Positions 6,940-12,415 of a stretch of 12,415 bases of DNA are shown here, in pieces. The first letter of the stretch is position 1. Each line of letters opens with the position of its first letter. Origin of the DNA: Clostridia bacterium (GTDB lineage Bacteria; Bacillota_A; Clostridia; Oscillospirales; CAG-272); assembly GCA_017472105.1 (NCBI GenBank), contig JAFUQY010000378.1, forward strand, positions 1 through 12,415, given 5' to 3'. The notes under the pieces are model-generated. The model ran no database searches, had not been told where the DNA came from, and worked only from the letters and a program-made list of their open reading frames with translations. Made by a program: the position numbers and the translations under genes.

Positions 6940-8055
6940 ATGGAAATCGGAAAAACAATCCGTGCCCGGAGGCGGGAGATGGACATGACACAGGAAGAGC
7001 TGGCTGAGCTTCTGAATGTCTCGGTATCTGCGGTCAGCCAGTGGGAATGCGGAAAATTCATCCCGGATGTGGCAATGATCCCCGTGCTGTGCAGTGTGCT
7101 CGATCTGACGGCGGATGAACTGCTCGGCATGGATTCGGCGCACCGGCAGGAAAGAATCTGCGAAATCATCGTCGAAGCCGACGGACTCGGGGATCGCGGG
7201 TACCTCACGGAAGCATGCGAAATTCTCGAAAACGGACTGAAGCGCTACCCTAACAGCTTCGAGCTGACGGAAAGCCTGATGTCCTCGCTCACGCTTCTGT
7301 TCTGGCGGAACCGCGAGAGAAACAAGTCCGCCGGAGAACGTGCCGTGGAACTGGGTGAGCGGATTCTGCAGAAATGCACCGACAGCCGGATCCGTGCCAG
7401 TGCGGTTCAGACACTGACGGGGATTTACTCCGTCTCCGGCAATCAGAAGCGCGCGGAAGAGCTCGTCGAGCAGAGCATCAGCATTTATCAGTCCCGCGAG
7501 GTGCTCTGTACGGATGTGTACAAGGGTGACCACGGTATCGCATGCACGCAGATACTCCTCGGAACCCTCACACAACTGCTGTACACCGCCATGATGGGCA
7601 GCCGTCAGCGTGACAACGGCGAAAACTGGCTGAACGAAGACGAGATGGCAATGGTTCAAGGCAAGCTGCTGCTGATCCACCACGTCCTGTACGAAGACGG
7701 GGACTTCGGCTTCGGTCACTCACGGATGTGCGACATAGAAACATGGCTGATGCGGTATCACGCAGGGAAGTCGGACGAGAAAAACACGCTCCTGCACATG
7801 AAAAACGCGGCGCACCATGCCATCGAATTCGTGATTCACGTAGAAGAGCGGCAGGATACCTTCGATCACACCTCCGTCCTCTTCCGCGGCAAGCCGGGCG
7901 GCAGTTTTTCCACCAACAATCCGAACAACAGTGCGGAAATGCTCAGACGCCAGCTTGCGGCACAGACCTACGACTTCGTGCGCGATACGGCACAGTTCCG
8001 CGAAATTATGGCGGAGCTTGAAAAACACGCCGGACAGTGGCAGAAACGCGGATAA
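6940..8055 (+). CDS. XRE-family transcriptional regulator with long C-terminal domain (paralogue 2)
   Basis: The layout matches the preceding gene: HTH at 1-63 (MTQEELAELLNVSVSAVSQW, then IPD..MIPVLCSVLDLTADELLG), helical middle with ASAVQTLTGIYSVSGNQKRAEEL, and a C-terminal section with GDFGFGHSRM..ETWL..YHA and HTSVLFRGKPGGSFSTNN. The two proteins are most alike in the HTH and the last 120 residues, while about 110-150 and 190-245 diverge. The five shared histidines are H260, H274, H286, H293 and H310. The recognition helix is almost identical to that of paralogue 1, so both may read the same DNA sites. The ribosome site is AAAGGG at 6928-6932. A strong terminator follows. The regulated genes are unknown beyond probable autoregulation; the SGNH operon downstream is only a candidate by proximity. 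Confidence 0.88.
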   Translation: MEIGKTIRARRREMDMTQEELAELLNVSVSAVSQWECGKFIPDVAMIPVLCSVLDLTADELLGMDSAHRQERICEIIVEADGLGDRGYLTEACEILENGLKRYPNSFELTESLMSSLTLLFWRNRERNKSAGERAVELGERILQKCTDSRIRASAVQTLTGIYSVSGNQKRAEELVEQSISIYQSREVLCTDVYKGDHGIACTQILLGTLTQLLYTAMMGSRQRDNGENWLNEDEMAMVQGKLLLIHHVLYEDGDFGFGHSRMCDIETWLMRYHAGKSDEKNTLLHMKNAAHHAIEFVIHVEERQDTFDHTSVLFRGKPGGSFSTNNPNNSAEMLRRQLAAQTYDFVRDTAQFREIMAELEKHAGQWQKRG

Positions 8056-8060
8056 CACAA

Positions 8061-8097
8061 AAAGCATGCGGATTTTTCAGTCTGCATGCTTTCTTTT
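8061..8097 (+). terminator. Intrinsic terminator after the second XRE gene
   Basis: AAAGCATGCGGA (8061-8072) pairs with TCTGCATGCTTT (8081-8092) through 12 bp with one G-U pair and an 8-nt loop. CTTTT (8093-8097) follows. It begins 5 nt after the stop codon. Confidence 0.9.
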
Positions 8098-8104
8098 GTC
8101 GGCA

Positions 8105-8119
8105 AAATTGTCACAATTT
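8105..8119. promoter_or_regulatory. Perfect 15-bp palindrome upstream of the SGNH promoter
   Basis: AAATTGT-C-ACAATTT lies 22 bp upstream of the -35 box at 8142. AATTGT...ACAATT arms are typical of dimeric repressor or activator sites, and the position fits an upstream regulator site. It stands in an AT-rich patch, where such palindromes also arise by chance. The binding protein is unknown. Confidence 0.4.
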
Positions 8120-8141
8120 ATAATTAAAATCCCGAAAACAA

Positions 8142-8170
8142 TTGCCCATCCGCCGGATTTGTGGTATAAT
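8142..8170 (+). promoter_or_regulatory. Sigma-A promoter of the SGNH-GNAT-aminopeptidase operon
   Basis: TTGCCC (8142-8147), 17-bp spacer, TATAAT (8165-8170) preceded by GTGG. The start is predicted near 8177, with only about 20 nt of leader including the GGAGG ribosome site. Confidence 0.85.
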
Positions 8171-8196
8171 GAAGAAAACATCACCGGAGGACTGTC

Positions 8197-9324
8197 ATGT
8201 TCCGCAAATACGTTTCCAATACCTCCTGCGGCACCGGAACCAACTACATTCTGGAATTCAAGGAAAACCGCAGATTCACCGCACGCGCGTACTTCAAATG
8301 CGCCGTCACCGGACGACTGAACCACCGCTTCTTCTATATGAATCAGGTCAACTCCACCTACTCCGACGGATCCGTGGCTTACCGCAACAAGCCCGGCGGG
8401 AACTGGAAAATCCTGCGTGCAGTCATCGCGGACGGCGGAGAAATCGGACCTCTGAACGTCGAAGCGGGCGAGCTTGTCAATCCGACTCCCGTGACCTTTG
8501 ACGGCAGGGCAGAGAAGACCGTCGCGCCGTGCGAGAAATTCTGGTCGGATGAGGTCACGTTCGATCTGCCCGAGAACCACTACCTCGTCTGGGAATGGGA
8601 AATCGAAGGAAACGGCATCCCGTGTACACCCGACAGTCAGGTTCCCACGTTCATGGACTACGGTCCCGGTATGAAATTCGACTACTTCTGTCCCATGCCC
8701 GCGCTCATCGGCATCGAGCGTCCGGAAACTCTGCCCGCGAAAAAGCGTGTGGCGTTCCTCGGCGACTCCATCACGCAGGGATGCCAGACCACACTCAACG
8801 CCTACGCAATGTGGGTCGGAAAAATCGCGGCAATGCTCGCACCGGATTACCCGGTATGGAACATCGGGCTCGGTTTTGCGCGCGGATCCGATGCGGCGAC
8901 CGACGACTGCTGGCTGTGGAAGGCAAAGCAGATGGACGTTGTCGTGCTGACCTGCGGCGTCAATGACGTTCTCAGCGGCGAATACAAGGCGGGACGTCCC
9001 TCGACTGCCGGGGAGATCATCGGCTGGCTCGAGAAAACCGTCCGTGCGCTGAAAGAAGCCGGCGTCGACGTCATCATCTCGAAAATCCCGCCGTACGAGA
9101 TGAATCAGCGGAGCTACGAGGAATGGCGCGCGGCAAATCTCGCAATCCCGGCGGTGGCTGCGCTCTACGGCTGCAAGGTCTACGATATCGAATCCTCCCT
9201 TGACGCAAGCGCCGTACTCGAGAGCCGCTACTTATACAACGCGCATCCGGACGATAACGGCGGAACCGCAGCAGCTGAGAAATTCAAAGCGACATTCCTG
9301 ACCCAATACGGCTGGAATCTGTGA
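8197..9324 (+). CDS. SGNH/GDSL hydrolase with N-terminal beta-sandwich, CE2-like carbohydrate esterase
   Basis: The C-terminal SGNH domain (about 180-375) has block I GDSIT with nucleophile S191, a block II glycine region NIGLGFARG (222-230), block III CGVND with N256, and block V H350 in NAHPDD. The Asp usually three residues before the His is replaced by Y347, so it may work with a Ser-His pair or another acid. Residues 1-175 are beta-rich and precede the hydrolase, the order seen in family CE2 acetyl esterases, which remove O-acetyl groups from plant polysaccharides; CE2 membership is inferred. There is no signal peptide, so a substrate inside the cell is expected. The start is fixed by GGAGG just upstream of ATG 8197. 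Its stop is 8 nt before the ATG of the GNAT gene, so the two are translated from one message. Confidence 0.85.
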   Translation: MFRKYVSNTSCGTGTNYILEFKENRRFTARAYFKCAVTGRLNHRFFYMNQVNSTYSDGSVAYRNKPGGNWKILRAVIADGGEIGPLNVEAGELVNPTPVTFDGRAEKTVAPCEKFWSDEVTFDLPENHYLVWEWEIEGNGIPCTPDSQVPTFMDYGPGMKFDYFCPMPALIGIERPETLPAKKRVAFLGDSITQGCQTTLNAYAMWVGKIAAMLAPDYPVWNIGLGFARGSDAATDDCWLWKAKQMDVVVLTCGVNDVLSGEYKAGRPSTAGEIIGWLEKTVRALKEAGVDVIISKIPPYEMNQRSYEEWRAANLAIPAVAALYGCKVYDIESSLDASAVLESRYLYNAHPDDNGGTAAAEKFKATFLTQYGWNL

Positions 9325-9332
9325 GGAAAACG

Positions 9333-9890
9333 ATGAAATACACCACTCCCGCACTGGAAACAAAACGCCTCCGTCTGATGAGAGGTTCGCTTGACGACTT
9401 CCAGAAAGTCTACGAATACGACTTTTGCAAGCTCCGCGGCATCCTCGGCGAATTTGAATTCGTGAAGCAGGATCCCGAGAAAATCAAGGGGTTTGAAACC
9501 TATGCTGATGAGGACGACGCACTCGACTGGATCATTTATCTGAAGGAAAGCAATGCACCCATCGGGAATCTGACCGCCGACCGCATCCGACCCGAGCTGA
9601 ACGCCATCGAGCTTGCCTTCAATCTGCATCCCGATCACTGGGGTCACGAATACATGATGGAAGCCTGCTTCGCCGCGATGGATCACCTCTTCTCGCTCGG
9701 CTTTGACAACATCATCTGCGGCTACTCGGAAGGGAACCTCAGATCCAAGCGTGTCGGCGAAAAAATGGGATTCGAGCTGTACTCCGTCAAGGAAAACGCA
9801 TGGCAGAAGAACGGCGTCCCGATCACTGACTACGACTGCATCCTCTCGAAGGAAAAATTCTACGCACTTCATTCGGAATACATAAAATAA
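9333..9890 (+). CDS. GNAT-family N-acetyltransferase (RimJ/RimL-like)
   Basis: The 185-aa protein begins ALETKRLRLMRGSLDDF, a typical opening of the RimJ-type Acetyltransf_3 group. It then has IGNLTADRI (77-85), the acetyl-CoA binding region ELAFNLHPDHWGHEYMMEA (93-111) and the C-terminal N.RSKRVGEKMGFE (135-148). It transfers an acetyl group from acetyl-CoA to an amine; the substrate could be a protein N-terminus, a small molecule or an antibiotic and cannot be told from sequence. A GTG at 9321 overlaps the previous stop, but I prefer ATG 9333 because GAGGA (9323-9327) lies at proper spacing and the family N-terminus starts there. It sits between the esterase and the aminopeptidase, 20 nt before the latter. 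Confidence 0.85.
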   Translation: MKYTTPALETKRLRLMRGSLDDFQKVYEYDFCKLRGILGEFEFVKQDPEKIKGFETYADEDDALDWIIYLKESNAPIGNLTADRIRPELNAIELAFNLHPDHWGHEYMMEACFAAMDHLFSLGFDNIICGYSEGNLRSKRVGEKMGFELYSVKENAWQKNGVPITDYDCILSKEKFYALHSEYIK

Positions 9891-9910
9891 CGATATACAG
9901 GAGACACACC

Positions 9911-11230
9911 ATGACACAGGAAAACATCCTCGCAACCCAGAAACTGCTTGACTTTATCAAGCCCAGCGTCACCGCATTCCACGCGACCGCTGAAATCGGC
10001 AAAATTCTCGAAGCGAACGGCTTCACCAAGCTGTCCGAAGCGGCTGAATGGAACCTCACCGAAGGCGGCAAGTACTACGTCACCCGCAACAACTCCTCCG
10101 TGATCGCATTTGCACTGCCCGCAGGCGCGGCAAAATCCTTCATGATTACCGCGAGCCATACCGACAGCCCCACCTTCAAGCTCAAGAATGAAACCGAAAC
10201 CGAAGCATTCGGCAAGTACGTGAAGCTCAACGTCGAATCCTACGGCGGAACCATCAACTCCACATGGCTCGACAAGCCGCTTTCCATCGCAGGCCGTGTG
10301 ATCGTACGCGAAAACGGCAAGATCGTCACCAAGCTCATCACCATCGACCGCGATCTCGTGCTCATTCCCAACGTAGCACCGCATCAGAGCCGCACCGTCA
10401 ACAACGGTCAGGTGTACAACAACGCCGTTGACATGATGCCCCTGCTTTGCGCGAAGGACAAGAAGGGCACGCTCAAGCTGATCGTAGCGGATGAAGCCGG
10501 ATGCGCCGTTGAAGATATCCTCTGCTCCGACCTCTACCTCTACAACCGCACACCGCAGTCCATCTGGGGCATTGACAACGAATTCTTCTCCACGCCCAGA
10601 ATCGACAACCTCCAGTGCGCATACACCACCCTCGAAGGCTTCCTTGACGCCGTAAATGCAGGCGAATGCAAGGCAATTCCGGTTTACTCTGCGTTTGACA
10701 ACGAAGAAACCGGCTCCTCCACCAAGCAGGGCGCAAACTCCCAGTTCCTGTTCGACACCCTCACTGAGGTGGCAAAGGCTGTGGGAACCACTCTGCCCAA
10801 GGCTCTGGCCGCATCCTTCATGGTATCCGCCGACAACGGCCACGCAAAGCATCCCAACCATCCCGAATTCTCCGACGGTCTGAACGCGCCCCACATGAAC
10901 GAAGGCGTGGTCATCAAGTCCAATGCGGCGCAGAAGTACACCACCGATGCACTCTCCTGCGCGATCTTCACCGAAATCTGCAAGAACGCGGGCGTTCCCG
11001 TTCAGCAGTTCGCAAACCGCAGTGACATGGGCGGCGGCTCCACGCTCGGCTCCATCTCCAACACCAATGTTGCGCTGAACACCGTGGATATCGGTCTGGC
11101 ACAGCTGGCGATGCACTCTGCATACGAAACAGGCGGCACCGCTGACACCCTGTACATGATTCAGGCAATCGCCGCATTCTACCGCACCGTCATCACCTCC
11201 GACGGCGACGGCATTTATGCGATTGGATGA
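9911..11230 (+). CDS. M18-family aminopeptidase (aspartyl aminopeptidase type)
   Basis: This cytoplasmic metallo-aminopeptidase belongs to the tetrahedral M18 group, which removes N-terminal, often acidic, residues from peptides using two Zn ions. The 439-aa sequence has SHTDSPTFKLK (82-92) with H83 and D85, EAFGKYVKLNVESYGG (98-113), a probable metal ligand D232 in RIDNL, FDNEETGS (262-269) with catalytic E265 and ligand E266, SADNGHA (306-312) with D308, RSDMGGGSTLG (370-380), and AMHSAYE (400-406) with ligand H402. All expected metal-site residues are present. AGGAG (9899-9903) supports ATG 9911. It is the last gene of an apparent operon with the GNAT and SGNH genes and is followed by a strong terminator. 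It probably does peptide recycling; no special link to the esterase is evident. Confidence 0.95.
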   Translation: MTQENILATQKLLDFIKPSVTAFHATAEIGKILEANGFTKLSEAAEWNLTEGGKYYVTRNNSSVIAFALPAGAAKSFMITASHTDSPTFKLKNETETEAFGKYVKLNVESYGGTINSTWLDKPLSIAGRVIVRENGKIVTKLITIDRDLVLIPNVAPHQSRTVNNGQVYNNAVDMMPLLCAKDKKGTLKLIVADEAGCAVEDILCSDLYLYNRTPQSIWGIDNEFFSTPRIDNLQCAYTTLEGFLDAVNAGECKAIPVYSAFDNEETGSSTKQGANSQFLFDTLTEVAKAVGTTLPKALAASFMVSADNGHAKHPNHPEFSDGLNAPHMNEGVVIKSNAAQKYTTDALSCAIFTEICKNAGVPVQQFANRSDMGGGSTLGSISNTNVALNTVDIGLAQLAMHSAYETGGTADTLYMIQAIAAFYRTVITSDGDGIYAIG

Positions 11231-11261
11231 ACTTCTGACATAATGATTGGCTGAAACAGAG

Positions 11262-11305
11262 AAAATCCCCGTTTGGGTCGGATTCCGGCTCATTCGGGGA
11301 TTTTT
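11262..11305 (+). terminator. Intrinsic terminator after the aminopeptidase operon
   Basis: AAAATCCCCG (11262-11271) pairs perfectly with CGGGGATTTT (11295-11304), and the T-run reaches 11305. The loop is 23 nt and can fold further. The A-run on the left arm means it could also work for leftward transcripts. The -35 of the next promoter begins 4 nt later. Confidence 0.9.
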
Positions 11306-11309
11306 CGTG

Positions 11310-11338
11310 TTGACAGATTGAATTTGACGTGGTATAAT
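11310..11338 (+). promoter_or_regulatory. Perfect-consensus sigma-A promoter of the membrane-protein gene
   Basis: TTGACA (11310-11315), 17-bp spacer, TATAAT (11333-11338), with TGG directly before the -10. Both hexamers are exact consensus. The start is predicted near 11345, leaving a leader of about 79 nt. Confidence 0.92.
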
Positions 11339-11423
11339 GTAAACAGGATCAGAAGAACGCGAAAGAATATAAAAAGAACTCAACTTGCGATTGATATGAA
11401 TTCTCGGAAAGTGAGGAAATATT

Positions 11424-11954
11424 ATGAAAGACCACCTGAAAACAACGGGCACATTATTCGCCAATCACGTTTACGGAATTCTGCTGGGATTTCTTGTCAT
11501 GTTCATTGCAGTGATCCCTTCAAGAATGATATCCCATGAGTATTCCACGCAGGGACTGATCCAGCTGATCGCACAGGAAATTGCCACGTTCGCGGGTTTG
11601 TTCCTGTTTTTCCGGCGGCTGGGCGACCAGTGGAACCGGAAGGATGAAAAACTGCTTCCGACGGAGATTCTCATCGGGAATGGGGTAACCGCATTTCTGT
11701 GGTGCATCATCGTGCTGATCTCACGATTCCAGTTCGCGCCGCTGTGTTATCAGGTGATCCATATAATGGATGTTATCCACGGCGCAGAGGATGTGCAGGA
11801 AATTCCGATGGAAATGCTCGGCAGGGAATACTTCGGACAGTGCGCGCTCATTCAGCTGATTCACGCGGTATTCTTCTTCATTCCCATGAATCTCGGCTAC
11901 TATTTCGGCGCAAAGAAGCGGTCGGATGAACGTGCGAAGCTCCATCATACATAA
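11424..11954 (+). CDS. Uncharacterised four-helix integral membrane protein
   Basis: I do not recognise the family. The 176-aa protein has four hydrophobic stretches long enough to cross the membrane: about 12-32 (VYGILLGFLVMFIAVIP), 46-64 (IQLIAQEIATFAGLFLFF), 83-104 (LIGNGVTAFLWCIIVLIS) and 138-162 (IQLIHAVFFFIPMNLGYYFG). The last is followed by a basic tail GAKKRSDERAK, and RR, K and R residues after helix 2 suggest cytoplasmic loops there. The 105-137 loop is acidic (DVIHGAEDVQEIPME). No enzyme motif is visible. The start is supported by GAGGAAA at 11412-11418 before ATG 11424. It is a single-gene unit with a perfect-consensus promoter and a bidirectional terminator shared with the convergent transaldolase-family gene. 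Confidence 0.8.
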   Translation: MKDHLKTTGTLFANHVYGILLGFLVMFIAVIPSRMISHEYSTQGLIQLIAQEIATFAGLFLFFRRLGDQWNRKDEKLLPTEILIGNGVTAFLWCIIVLISRFQFAPLCYQVIHIMDVIHGAEDVQEIPMEMLGREYFGQCALIQLIHAVFFFIPMNLGYYFGAKKRSDERAKLHHT

Positions 11955-11958
11955 TCAC

Positions 11959-12012
11959 GTTGTTTTTTGCATATCTGTACAAACGGCAGGGGACGACGTC
12001 CCGCAAAACAAC
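11959..12012. repeat. Nested inverted-repeat element downstream of the membrane-protein gene
   Basis: An outer pair GTTGTTTTTTGC (11959-11970) and GCAAAACAAC (12003-12012) encloses an inner hairpin GGGAC-GAC-GTCCC (11990-12002), with about 19 unpaired bases between. The left outer arm has two extra T residues. It starts 5 nt after the stop codon, separate from and before the bidirectional terminator. It may be a 3' structured RNA or a small dispersed intergenic repeat; one window cannot show which. Confidence 0.5.
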
Positions 12013-12014
12013 AT

Positions 12015-12048
12015 AAAAAAGGACTTCCAATCACGAAAGTCCTTTTTT
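12015..12048. terminator. Bidirectional intrinsic terminator between convergent genes
   Basis: AAAAAAGGACTT (12015-12026) pairs perfectly with AAGTCCTTTTTT (12037-12048) around a 10-nt loop. Each strand reads a short GC-containing stem and then a T6 run, so it can stop both the membrane-protein transcript and the leftward transaldolase-family transcript, whose stop is 8 nt away. Confidence 0.93.
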
Positions 12049-12056
12049 CTATAGCC

Positions 12057-12415
12057 TTACAGCAGATCGCAGACGCCCTTTTCGCCGTATACCTGCTGCC
12101 AGTCGGCGGTGAAGTCGTCGATTGCGTAGTAGGTCAGCGGATGGTAGATCATCATGTCAAACAGATCGGGGTTGATGGTAACAGCGTGTGCGCCGATCAT
12201 GGAAACCTTGTGAACCTGTTCCACGTTCTTGAAGCTTGCCGCGAGAACCTGGGTCTTGATGTCGTAAACCCTGAAAATGTCCACGATTTCGCTTACCACG
12301 TTGACACCGTCGGAAACGATGTTGTCAAGACGGTTGATATAAGGAGCAACGTAATCAGCTCCGGAAAGAGCTGCAAGAAGAGCCTGCTGCTGAGTAAAGA
12401 TAGCAGTAGCTGTGA
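12057..12415 (-). CDS. Transaldolase / fructose-6-phosphate aldolase family protein, C-terminal part, cut by window edge
   Basis: Reading leftward from 12413, the open frame continues past the window edge and encodes the last 118 residues. It has TAIFTQQQALLAALSGADYV, then APYINRLDN, then QVLAASFKNVEQV and TINPDLFDMMI, and ends DDFTADWQQVYG. These blocks match the C-terminal half of the small FSA/TalC class (about 215-220 aa in full), which makes or splits fructose 6-phosphate or transfers dihydroxyacetone units in the non-oxidative pentose-phosphate pathway. The Schiff-base lysine and the start lie outside the window, so aldolase and transaldolase cannot be separated. Codons are unusually rich in GCT, GTT and CTT compared with the C- or G-ending codons of neighbouring genes, as expected for a highly expressed gene. 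A GTG at 12299 is internal, not the start. Confidence 0.88.
   Translation of the reverse strand, partial: TATAIFTQQQALLAALSGADYVAPYINRLDNIVSDGVNVVSEIVDIFRVYDIKTQVLAASFKNVEQVHKVSMIGAHAVTINPDLFDMMIYHPLTYYAIDDFTADWQQVYGEKGVCDLL

Noticed and set aside
5740..8055. XRE pair as a toxin-antitoxin or phage repressor module
   Set aside because: Both proteins are full-length regulators of the same family. No toxin, integrase or phage gene and no attachment repeats are present.
9869..11464. 531-codon open frame antisense to the aminopeptidase, longest in the window
   Set aside because: Length alone is misleading: Gly, Val, Cys-rich shadow composition, it crosses a terminator and promoter of the plus strand, and the sense frame is an intact M18 enzyme.

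Overview
The window (about 12.4 kb, roughly 55-60% GC by eye) reads as chromosome of an endospore-forming, probably gut-dwelling Clostridia (Bacillota), most likely in or near the Oscillospirales. The reasons are: a large Bacillus-type SRP RNA, a SleL/YaaH-like LysM plus GH18 spore hydrolase, strong GGAGG-type ribosome binding sites, classic hairpin plus T-run terminators, an M18 aminopeptidase, XRE regulators with long C-terminal domains, and cytoplasmic fucosidase and sialidase-like enzymes. The taxonomic placement is inference.

Layout. On the minus strand at the left edge lie the 5' part of the SRP RNA gene (ffs, running off the window) with its own sigma-A promoter, and enolase (269-1561) upstream of it. 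Divergent from enolase, on the plus strand, come a GH29 alpha-L-fucosidase (1707-2990), a LysM-LysM-GH18 protein (3053-4342) whose start codon abuts the fucosidase terminator, and a five-Asp-box sialidase-superfamily protein (4482-5567). Next are two tandem paralogous XRE regulators (5740-6828 and 6940-8055), each with its own promoter and a palindrome near the predicted transcription start. An apparent three-gene operon follows: CE2-like SGNH esterase, GNAT acetyltransferase and M18 aminopeptidase (8197-11230). A four-helix membrane protein of unknown function (11424-11954) sits behind a perfect consensus promoter. It converges on the 3' part of a transaldolase/fructose-6-phosphate aldolase family gene (minus strand, 12057 to the window end), with a bidirectional terminator between them.

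How the parts fit. Enolase and the transaldolase-family enzyme are central carbon metabolism. The fucosidase, sialidase-like protein and esterase all lack signal peptides, so they look like cytoplasmic processing steps for small imported host- or plant-derived glycans, but each has its own promoter and no transporter is visible. The paired XRE proteins have almost identical recognition helices and similar leaders, which suggests an auto- and cross-regulated duplicate pair; they are the least explained part of the window.

A striking regularity is that all seven promoters I can place have a 17-bp spacer and a TG dinucleotide one base upstream of the -10 (usually RTGG before TATAAT). No mobile element, CRISPR array, prophage gene or tRNA was seen.
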